A DNA stretch of 22,460 nucleotides from Rhodospirillaceae bacterium (GTDB lineage Bacteria; Pseudomonadota; Alphaproteobacteria; GCA-2731375): assembly GCA_018701215.1 (NCBI GenBank), contig JABIWH010000034.1:1-22460 (forward strand), read 5' to 3'. Both the position numbers and the translations under genes were made by a program. Under the pieces are notes generated by a model. That model was not told the origin of the DNA. It did not search any database and was given only the letters and a program-made list of their open reading frames with translations. Positions 1-6,074 of this stretch are shown in pieces. The first letter of the stretch is position 1. Each line of letters starts with the position of its first letter.

Positions 1-1700
1 GGGGTGAATTCAAAAAAGTGATTGGCGGCGCCTGCCAGGTCCAGATGCAAATCATTGCCGTCAAACGCGAAGCCGGCGCTATCCACCACGCCACTGCTGG
101 AAAAGCGCACCCGGCCATGGTCCATGCTCAACAGCTCCAACTCAACGCTCTCATCCTCAGCCCCATCCTCCCCCAGGATCACATTGTAGCCGTCAGCCGT
201 CAGAGCCAACTGGCAGAGACATTGTTCCTCGTCAAAGCGCAGATCAATGCCGACCACGATTGGTGCGGCGGAGCGCCAACCGGACTGATCATGGGCGCTG
301 TGGCGATACAACAGAACCGCCGCCAGGGCACGGGCCACGGCATCGGGTGCCGGGCGATGCAGATCGGGGAAATGCTGCCCAATGAAGGCCGTGGTGGCGC
401 TGCCGTCGGCAAAACCATCGTGGCGCAGCACATCGAGCAGGAAGCCGCGATTGTTCGGCAGGCCCAACAGGGCCGTATCCTCCAGCCCCCGCAGCAGCCG
501 GCGGCGGGCTTCCTCACGGTTGCGGCCATGGGCGATGACCTTGGCAACCATGGGATCATAAAAGGGCGAAATCTCCTGCCCCTCGACAATGCCGGTGTCG
601 ACGCGAACCTCCGGCGAGGGCCGCCAAGCCACGACCGTACCGGTTTGCGGCAGAAAGTCAGCATAAGGATCCTCGGCGTACAGCCGCACTTCGATGGCGT
701 GGCCGGTAAATTCGATCTGATCCTGGGTCAGCGGCAACGCGGCGCCGGCGGCCACGTCCAGTTGCCAGGCCACCAGATCCAGGCCGGTGATCATCTCGGT
801 CACCGGATGCTCCACCTGCAGGCGGGTGTTCATCTCCAGGAAGTAAAAGCTGCCGTCGGCGCCAAGCAGGAATTCCACCGTGCCCGCACCCTGGTAATCA
901 ATAGCCTGGGCCGCCGCCACCGCCGCCGCACCCATGGCCGCGCGCAGGTCCTCGTCCACGGCGGGCGACGGCGCTTCCTCGACCACCTTTTGATGGCGGC
1001 GCTGGATCGAACAGTCCCGCTCACCCAGATGCAGGCAGTTGCCTTTGCTATCGGCGAAAACCTGGATTTCCACATGGCGTGGCTCGATCACCGCTTTTTC
1101 CAGGATCAGCTCGCCGGAGCCAAAGGCGTTTTCCGCTTCGGACCGGGCGCCGGAAATCGCCGCCGGCAGATCGGCGGCCTCCGCCACCAGACGCATGCCG
1201 CGCCCGCCGCCGCCCGAAGCGGCCTTGACCATCAGGGGAAAGCCGATTCTCTCGCCCGCCGCCGCCAAGACATCAGCATCCTGATCGGCGCCGCTATAGC
1301 CCGGTACGCATGGCACTTCGGCCTCTTCCATGCGCAGCTTGGCCAGGCGCTTGTTACCCATCAGCTCGATCGCCTGCGGCGATGGCCCGATGAAGGTCAA
1401 ACCGGCATCAGCGCAGCTTTTGGCGAAATCCGCGTTCTCGGCCAAAAAGCCATAGCCCGGATGCACCGCGTCGGCGCCGGTGCGGGCCGCCGCGTCCAGA
1501 ATGGCCGCGACGTTCAGATAGGACTCCGCCACAGGTGCTGGACCAATACAAACAGCCTGATCGGCCATCTGGACATGGGGCGCGCCACTGTCAGCCTCGG
1601 AATAAATCGCGACCGTGCGATAGCCCAGGTCATGGGCGGTCGCCATGATACGGCAGGCAATTTCGCCGCGATTGGCGATCAGGACCTTGGTGAAGGCCAT
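1..1700 (-). CDS. atuF: Acyl-CoA carboxylase biotin-carboxylase (alpha) subunit, geranyl-CoA carboxylase-like, 3' end outside window
   Basis: This is the ATP-dependent biotin carboxylase subunit of a biotin-dependent acyl-CoA carboxylase; it carboxylates carrier biotin for a separate beta subunit. About 566 residues are visible, starting MAFTKVLIANRGEIACRIM. The biotin carboxylase N-domain includes HPGYGFLAEN near residues 80-89. The ATP-grasp glycine loop ASGGGGRGMR is at 161-170, followed by RDCSIQRRHQKV and the catalytic stretch EMNTRLQVEHPVTE. The C-terminal biotin carrier domain with its lysine would lie beyond the left edge. ATG 1700 is preceded by GAAGGGAA at good spacing. The gene follows the acyl-CoA dehydrogenase by 32 bp in one operon. 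Details such as ESYLN and GGGGRGMRLV read more like geranyl-CoA carboxylase AtuF than methylcrotonyl-CoA carboxylase, but from memory only; a methylcrotonyl or other acyl-CoA substrate stays possible. Confidence 0.85.
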   Translation of the reverse strand, partial: MAFTKVLIANRGEIACRIMATAHDLGYRTVAIYSEADSGAPHVQMADQAVCIGPAPVAESYLNVAAILDAAARTGADAVHPGYGFLAENADFAKSCADAGLTFIGPSPQAIELMGNKRLAKLRMEEAEVPCVPGYSGADQDADVLAAAGERIGFPLMVKAASGGGGRGMRLVAEAADLPAAISGARSEAENAFGSGELILEKAVIEPRHVEIQVFADSKGNCLHLGERDCSIQRRHQKVVEEAPSPAVDEDLRAAMGAAAVAAAQAIDYQGAGTVEFLLGADGSFYFLEMNTRLQVEHPVTEMITGLDLVAWQLDVAAGAALPLTQDQIEFTGHAIEVRLYAEDPYADFLPQTGTVVAWRPSPEVRVDTGIVEGQEISPFYDPMVAKVIAHGRNREEARRRLLRGLEDTALLGLPNNRGFLLDVLRHDGFADGSATTAFIGQHFPDLHRPAPDAVARALAAVLLYRHSAHDQSGWRSAAPIVVGIDLRFDEEQCLCQLALTADGYNVILGEDGAEDESVELELLSMDHGRVRFSSSGVVDSAGFAFDGNDLHLDLAGAANHFFEFT

Positions 1701-1732
1701 GTTTTCGTTCCCTTCAATCTCGCAAGTAAGCT

Positions 1733-2893
1733 CTAGTTGTTCCGCCGGGAGGGCAGGGTTCCCATATATTTCGAGAGGATCTGCAACATCACCTCGTCCG
1801 CGCCGCCGCCGATAGAGAGCAGCCGGCCGTCGCGGAACAGGCGCCCAACCGAATTTTCCCACATATAGCCCATGCCGCCCCAGTATTGCAGGCAGCTATC
1901 GGATACCTCGCGCACCAGACGGCCGCCCTTCAACTTCGCCATGGAAGCGAAATAGGTAACATCCTCGCCCGCCACCAATTGTTCCGCCGCCCGATAGATC
2001 AACGAACGCAGGGTCTCGATTTCGGTCTGCAGTTCGGCCATGCGGAAATGCACCACTTGATTATCCAGTACCGAGGCGCCAAAGATCTTGCGCTCGCGGG
2101 TATATTCGATGGTGTCCTGGATGGCCTTTTCCATGGGCCGCAGCAGGGTGGTGGCGCCCCACAGGCGTTCCTCCTGAAACTGGATCATCTGATAGGTGAA
2201 GCCCTCGCCCTCCTTGCCGATCAGATTGCGTTGCGGCACCCGCACATCGTCGAAATAAATCAACGCCGTGTCCGAGGCGCGCATGCCCATTTTGTTCAAG
2301 GTCCGCTCCACCGTGACACCGGGGCTGTCCATGGGCACGCAGATCAAGGATTTATTGCGATGCACGGGCCCGTCCGAGGTATTACACAGCAGGCAGATCC
2401 AATCCGCCTGGGCACCGTTGGTAATGAACATCTTGGAGCCGTTGATAATGTAGTCGTCGCCGTCCTTGCGCGCCGCGGTCTTGGCGGAGGCCACGTCAGA
2501 GCCGGCACCCGGTTCGGTGACGCCTATGCAGGCAACCATGTCGCCGGCGATGGCGGGCGCTAGGAACTGCTGCTTAAGCTCGTCGGAGCCAAAGCGCGCC
2601 AGGGCCGGCGTCGCCATATCGGTCTGCACACCAATGGCCATGGGGACGGAGCCATGATCGGCGGTGCCGATCTCCTCGGCAAAGGCGATAAGGTAGGAAT
2701 AATCCAGCCCCATGCCGCCATATTCCGTTGCCTTGTTGATACCAAGGAGGCCTTGTTTGCCCATTTTCTTGAACAATTCATGGGCCGGAAAGGCGCCTGC
2801 CGCCTCCCACTCGTCCACATATGGATTGATCTCCGCGGCCACGAAACGGCGCACGGAATTGCGTAATTCGTCATGTTGCTCGGTGAATAACAT
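1733..2893 (-). CDS. atuD: Acyl-CoA dehydrogenase, citronellyl-CoA dehydrogenase (AtuD)-like
   Basis: This 386-residue FAD flavoenzyme would introduce an alpha-beta double bond into an acyl-CoA, passing electrons to electron-transfer flavoprotein. Visible family signatures are the N-terminal helical domain (FTEQHDELRNSVRRF), the flavin loop GVTEPGAGSDV near 124-134, ITNGAQADWI near 157-166 and the C-terminal DSCLQYWGGMGYM. At the position where medium-chain enzymes carry the catalytic Glu (EGTSEI) this protein has IGGGADEV. The likely base is instead E242 in QFQEERL, the location used by isovaleryl-CoA-type enzymes. This pattern and the overall sequence match my memory of AtuD, which oxidises citronellyl-CoA. 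The start is ATG 2893, because AAGGAG lies 8 nt upstream; a TTG six bases earlier is too close to that site. It sits 30 bp after the SDR and 32 bp before the carboxylase. Confidence 0.88.
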   Translation of the reverse strand: MLFTEQHDELRNSVRRFVAAEINPYVDEWEAAGAFPAHELFKKMGKQGLLGINKATEYGGMGLDYSYLIAFAEEIGTADHGSVPMAIGVQTDMATPALARFGSDELKQQFLAPAIAGDMVACIGVTEPGAGSDVASAKTAARKDGDDYIINGSKMFITNGAQADWICLLCNTSDGPVHRNKSLICVPMDSPGVTVERTLNKMGMRASDTALIYFDDVRVPQRNLIGKEGEGFTYQMIQFQEERLWGATTLLRPMEKAIQDTIEYTRERKIFGASVLDNQVVHFRMAELQTEIETLRSLIYRAAEQLVAGEDVTYFASMAKLKGGRLVREVSDSCLQYWGGMGYMWENSVGRLFRDGRLLSIGGGADEVMLQILSKYMGTLPSRRNN

Positions 2894-2923
2894 GGGCAAT
2901 ACTCCTTACTGGTTCGACCCGCA

Positions 2924-3802
2924 TCACGTGTCGTCCGGATCGCCAAGGGACTTCGGGCGGACTTCCCGGTGAAAACCGTCAAAATGTTGATTTCCCGGCC
3001 CCTCGGGCAGGGGATAATTATGCGGTGCGTTTGGCGCGGCCCCATCCACCCGGATACAGGAACCGGAAATATAGGCAGCACTTGGGCTCAACAAAAAGAC
3101 AATGGCGCCGGCAACCTCCGCCTCACGGCCCAGGCGCGCCAGGGGCACGACTTTCGTCAGCGCCATGTTTTCCTTGGCGAAACTTTCGGGATAGGTGTCG
3201 AAGCCCGAGGTAATGACCCAGCCAGGCGCGACGCTGTTGACCCGCACCCCAAAGCGGCCCCATTCCACCGCCGCTGTCATGGTAAAATTCTCCATGCCGC
3301 CCCGCGCCGCACCCGAATGGCCCATGCTGGGCATGGACATCCAGTGATCGGCGGTGATGTTGACAATAGCGCCGCCGCCAGCCTTTTTCATGGATTGGCG
3401 AAAAACCTCGCGGCTCATCAAAAAGCCGCCCGTAAGATTGGTGCGGACCACGGTCTCCCAGCCCTTTTGGCTGATCTCTTCCAAGGGCGAGGTGTACTGG
3501 CCGCCGGCATTGTTGACCAAGCCATTTATAGGGCCATCGCGGTTGATGATCATGTCAACGGCGGCGATAACATCTTCCTCGACGCGGATATCAAGCACCT
3601 GGATATCGGCGTGGCCGCCGTCCTCGATGATCTCCGCCTGGACCTGGAGTAGATTTTCCCGCCGCCGCCCCACCAACACCACCTTGGCGCCCAGGGCGGC
3701 CAGTTCGTGGGCCGTGCACCGGCCGATACCACTGCCCCCTCCCGTTACGATAATGGTCTCGCCGGCAAACAATCCGGGCCGAAACACGGTTCCGTAGGGC
3801 AT
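2924..3802 (-). CDS. Short-chain dehydrogenase/reductase, PECR-like with non-canonical active site
   Basis: This is a 292-residue classical-SDR-fold protein, first in the catabolic operon. The nucleotide-binding motif TGGGSGIG is at residues 20-27, DIRVEED near 71-77, NNAGG at 97-101, and the structural Asn in TNLTGGF at 122. The C-terminal SPSAAYISG and VDGA motifs are normal. The active-site segment reads GHSGAARGGMENFTMT: where YxxxK is expected there is H162 and A166. Human peroxisomal trans-2-enoyl-CoA reductase shares HSGAAR and carries Y-N-L-T-K a little later; here that stretch is E-N-F-T-M. It could be an enoyl-CoA reductase-like or citronellol/citronellal dehydrogenase-like (AtuB/AtuG) enzyme, or non-catalytic. 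ATG 3802 is chosen over an upstream TTG (3814) because MPYGTVFRPGLF is the natural family start; the ribosome site GAGAG is modest. Confidence 0.85.
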   Translation of the reverse strand: MPYGTVFRPGLFAGETIIVTGGGSGIGRCTAHELAALGAKVVLVGRRRENLLQVQAEIIEDGGHADIQVLDIRVEEDVIAAVDMIINRDGPINGLVNNAGGQYTSPLEEISQKGWETVVRTNLTGGFLMSREVFRQSMKKAGGGAIVNITADHWMSMPSMGHSGAARGGMENFTMTAAVEWGRFGVRVNSVAPGWVITSGFDTYPESFAKENMALTKVVPLARLGREAEVAGAIVFLLSPSAAYISGSCIRVDGAAPNAPHNYPLPEGPGNQHFDGFHREVRPKSLGDPDDT

Positions 3803-3868
3803 GATGTCTCTCAATCTGATCAGCGCAAACCACCATTCCGGCGGAGCTATTTGAACAGTTGGAGGCTA

Positions 3869-3892
3869 CTTAACGTTAACGTCAACGTCAAG
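3869..3892. promoter_or_regulatory. 24-bp imperfect palindrome, candidate operator of the acyl-CoA operon
   Basis: The halves CTTAACGTTAAC and GTCAACGTCAAG are inverted repeats matching at 10 of 12 positions, built on repeated ACGTT/AACGT cores. The site lies 67 bp upstream of the SDR start codon and 139 bp upstream of the divergent SCP2 gene, so it could control both. On the minus strand its edge supplies a TTGACG that could act as a -35 element, with TAGCCT 17 bp later as a weak -10. ACGT-rich palindromes of this type are known for the MerR-family regulator LiuR of leucine and acyl-CoA catabolism; assignment to that regulator is inference. Confidence 0.55.
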
Positions 3893-4030
3893 AATGGCTG
3901 GGTCGATTGCAGCCCTGTTTTGACCCCTGCTTTCACGCTTGCTTTCGCCATTGCATTCACTGGGGCGCGGGGCTATGTGATGCCTTGAATTTAGGTAATC
4001 AACGCTACGGTATTCGGGAGATATAGAACC

Positions 4031-4333
4031 ATGAGCCTGCAAGAATTGACCGACGGCATGCGCGATAGAGTTGGCGAAGACTGCGGCCTCGGCGCCGCAA
4101 TCAAGTGGGATTTCGGGGACGGCACCTTTTTGCTGCTCGACGCCTCTCAGGTTCCCAACGTGATTTCCAACGAAGACGGCGATGCCGACACCACCCTAAA
4201 GATCAGCCTGGATGACTTCATCGCCATGACCCAGGGCGAGTTGGACGGCACCACGGCCTTCATGACCGGCAAGCTGAAGATCGAAGGCGATATGGGCATC
4301 GCCATGAAACTGCAGGGCGTGCTGAGCGCCTAA
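4031..4333 (+). CDS. SCP2 sterol-binding domain protein
   Basis: This 100-residue protein is a single SCP2 domain with nothing added; the usual domain is about 100 residues. Typical features are AIKWDFGDGTFLLLDA, the central DTTLKISLDDFIAMTQGELD (residues 54-73), and the closing GKLKIEGDMGIAMKLQGVL. SCP2 domains form a hydrophobic cavity that binds lipids or fatty acyl-CoA; in bacteria they are cytosolic and often sit near beta-oxidation genes, as here. CGGGAG precedes ATG 4031 by about 10 nt. It is transcribed away from the SDR operon across a 228-bp gap containing the palindrome, suggesting shared regulation (inferred). Its stop codon almost touches the degraded ICMT fragment coming from the opposite strand. 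Confidence 0.92.
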   Translation: MSLQELTDGMRDRVGEDCGLGAAIKWDFGDGTFLLLDASQVPNVISNEDGDADTTLKISLDDFIAMTQGELDGTTAFMTGKLKIEGDMGIAMKLQGVLSA

Positions 4334-4555
4334 AACCAACGGCGTTGGAACGTTCCTGCCCGCAGCCTTGAACCGGCCCACTACGAAAAACACTAGGGCC
4401 ACACCCGCTGCGATCAATGCCAGGCCGACCGGATATTGCACCGGCATGGGAAGCCATGGCACGGGTTTGAAATAGTCTAAAGCCAAACCAGGACCCAGGG
4501 CGCCAAGATACAATCGCGGCGGACGGACAACGACGCCAGGATTATCTGCGGTCAT
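4196..4555 (-). pseudogene. N-terminal remnant of an isoprenylcysteine carboxyl methyltransferase-like membrane protein
   Basis: The frame opens at ATG 4555 after a good GGGAGAG site. The first 70 or so residues look like the start of the ICMT/PEMT membrane methyltransferase family: a short polar leader, VRPPRLYLGALGPGLALDYF, then a transmembrane stretch YPVGLALIAAGVALVFFVVG and RFKAAGRNVPT. Intact members continue with a 'G-P-[YF]-R-x-[ST]-R-N-P' motif, further membrane spans and the SAM-binding C-terminus. Here the family resemblance stops around 4340, beside the SCP2 stop codon. The remaining frame (to 4196) is only the antisense of the SCP2 gene and is probably meaningless. About two thirds of the protein is missing, so methyltransferase activity is unlikely. 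A deletion joining this gene to SCP2 is the simplest reading. It could be called a 119-residue hypothetical protein. Confidence 0.6.
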
Positions 4556-4582
4556 AGCGATCTCTCCCACTTGAGACTTTGA

Positions 4583-4618
4583 GGCCGCGGGCCAGGTAAC
4601 GATCCCTGGCCCGCGGCC
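4583..4618 (-). terminator. Perfect 14-bp GC-rich hairpin downstream of the Spy-like gene
   Basis: GGCCGCGGGCCAGG (4583-4596) and CCTGGCCCGCGGCC (4605-4618) are exact inverted repeats with an 8-nt loop. The hairpin starts 12 bp after the Spy-like gene's stop on the minus strand. No uninterrupted T-run follows on that strand, so it may end transcription with help, protect the mRNA 3' end, or act as an imperfect intrinsic terminator. It also separates that gene from the ICMT remnant. Confidence 0.6.
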
Positions 4619-4629
4619 CTGTCAGTTCC

Positions 4630-5151
4630 CTAACCGCGATGCCGCCGTGACATCAGGTTATCCAGGGCACTCTGCTGCTTGCTATTCAAAGTGCCGTAGA
4701 AATTATCGAAGGCTGGACGCACCTTTGTCACCACCTCCAGGCCCGTGCTCAGCATTGTTTCCGCGAATGCCAGCTTGGCGGTGGCATTCTCTGGCTTGCC
4801 CTGGCTCTTAAGGTCGGCACAGGCGTTGCCAACGCTGATATCGCCTGCCCGGATCGCCGCTGCCAGGCTCTCCCATGCCTGCTGCTGCGGCGTTGTAAAG
4901 TTCATGAAGCTTTCAACGAATTCAATGCCGTGTTCCACTTTCTCGCTACGCATGGGACCGCAGACCATGGCCATGCGGTGACCACCGCCGCGATGGCGCC
5001 AGCCTTTATGGCCGCCGCCAAAGAACCCTGTCGATGCCGATGCGGTTTCCGCGACGGCTGCGACGGATCCAATCGAAAGGGTCGTGGCGGCAACAGCGGC
5101 CATGGCCGCCAAACCAATACCGCTGAATATCAAAATGCTTTTTCTGCTCAT
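4630..5151 (-). CDS. Spy/CpxP-like periplasmic protein (LTXXQ family)
   Basis: This 173-residue secreted protein has a signal peptide (MSRKSILIF then a hydrophobic core rich in Ala) with likely cleavage after AVA near residue 34. The mature part begins with a Gly/His/Arg-rich stretch GGGHKGWRHRGGGHRM (45-60), which could bind metal. Two degenerate LTxxQ-type motifs follow: FTTPQQQAW near 85-93 and LNSKQQSAL near 155-163. This two-motif helical layout is that of Spy and CpxP, periplasmic chaperone or stress-sensing proteins. CCAGGAG precedes ATG 5151 at 7 nt. It is divergent from an OmpR-like regulator and EnvZ-like kinase, an arrangement seen for cpxP and cpxRA, so it is probably a target or modulator of that system (inferred). 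Two cysteines (64 and 111) could form a disulfide. Confidence 0.82.
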   Translation of the reverse strand: MSRKSILIFSGIGLAAMAAVAATTLSIGSVAAVAETASASTGFFGGGHKGWRHRGGGHRMAMVCGPMRSEKVEHGIEFVESFMNFTTPQQQAWESLAAAIRAGDISVGNACADLKSQGKPENATAKLAFAETMLSTGLEVVTKVRPAFDNFYGTLNSKQQSALDNLMSRRHRG

Positions 5152-5327
5152 TTTCAGTCTCCTGGTTGCTCTGCGAATTGCCTATGCAGGAATACTTAGG
5201 GCAGCCGTGTAACAGGCGCGTGTCTGGAAAGCACCCGTTTGGTAAGGCTTTGTTGCCAACACCGGCACTGCAACATTTCGTTACAATAAAATCGCTCCGA
5301 TGGCGTGTGATCCGCCACCCAGTGCCC

Positions 5328-5333
5328 TAGTAT
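5328..5333 (+). promoter_or_regulatory. Candidate -10 element placing transcription start at the regulator's ATG
   Basis: TAGTAT ends 7 bp before the A of the response-regulator start codon at 5340, the normal distance from a -10 box to the first transcribed base. No Shine-Dalgarno sequence fits: only CCAGG, one base from the ATG. A leaderless transcript is therefore plausible. The -35 region is not convincing. Confidence 0.3.
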
Positions 5334-5339
5334 CCAGGT

Positions 5340-6074
5340 ATGGAGACAGAACCGCATATCCTGGTGGTCGACGATGATCGGGAAATCCGTGATCTGTTGG
5401 CCCGCTTTCTGCGCAAGCATGGCTATCGCGTGGACAGTGCCGCCGACGGCAGGGAGATGTGGCGGCTGCTGGAAGCCGGGCGCTTTGACCTAATCGTGCT
5501 GGATCTGATGCTGCCCGGCGAAGACGGCTTGAGCCTGTGCCGTCGCATCCGCTCTCAAGAGGCCAACGCCGCCGCCATGCCGATCATCATGCTGACCGCT
5601 ATCGGCGAGGAAATGGACCGCATCATCGGCCTGGAAATGGGCGCCGACGACTATCTGGCAAAACCGTTCAATCCCCGCGAACTGCTGGCCCGCATGCGTG
5701 CCGTGCTGCGCCGGGGCGGCAGCGGGGCGCGGGCGCCTTCGGAAACCGTGGGCGAGGACAACCTGTCCTTTGATGGCTGGCGCCTGAACCTGACCCGGCG
5801 CGATCTGTTTGCACCCGATGGCAATCTGGTGGAGCTGACCGGCGGTGAGTTCGAATTGCTCTGCGCCTTGGCCGGGCACCCCAAGCGGCTGTTGAGCCGC
5901 GAACAATTGCTGGACCTGACCCGAGGCCGCGAGGCCGTGCCGTTCGATCGGGCCATTGATGTCCAGGTCAGCCGCCTACGCGGCAAGATCGAGACTGACC
6001 CGAAAAGTCCGACAATCATCAAAACGGTGCGCGGCACCGGGTATATCTTCACGGCGGAGGTGGAACGCTCATGA
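5340..6074 (+). CDS. OmpR/PhoB-family response regulator
   Basis: This 244-residue protein is a DNA-binding response regulator. The receiver domain (1-120) has the acidic pocket D11-D13, the phosphoacceptor D55 in LIVLDLMLPG, T86 in MLTA and K108 in YLAKPF. The C-terminal winged-helix domain (about 140-240) includes LTGGEFELLCAL, the HPKRLLSREQLL segment and the closing VRGTGYIF. All key residues are intact. It overlaps the downstream histidine kinase by ATGA, so the two are translationally coupled and are almost certainly partners. It diverges from the Spy-like gene across 188 bp, the likely site of its own binding. The resemblance is to alphaproteobacterial OmpR and CpxR-like regulators; the signal is unknown. 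Confidence 0.95.
   Translation: METEPHILVVDDDREIRDLLARFLRKHGYRVDSAADGREMWRLLEAGRFDLIVLDLMLPGEDGLSLCRRIRSQEANAAAMPIIMLTAIGEEMDRIIGLEMGADDYLAKPFNPRELLARMRAVLRRGGSGARAPSETVGEDNLSFDGWRLNLTRRDLFAPDGNLVELTGGEFELLCALAGHPKRLLSREQLLDLTRGREAVPFDRAIDVQVSRLRGKIETDPKSPTIIKTVRGTGYIFTAEVERS

Noticed and set aside
18..1736. A 572-codon plus-strand open frame opposite the carboxylase
   Set aside because: It is the antisense shadow of a clearly conserved biotin carboxylase; the high GC content keeps stop codons rare.
4336..4348. CCAAC-GGC-GTTGG hairpin after the SCP2 stop
   Set aside because: Only a 5-bp stem with no T-run; too weak to call a terminator.
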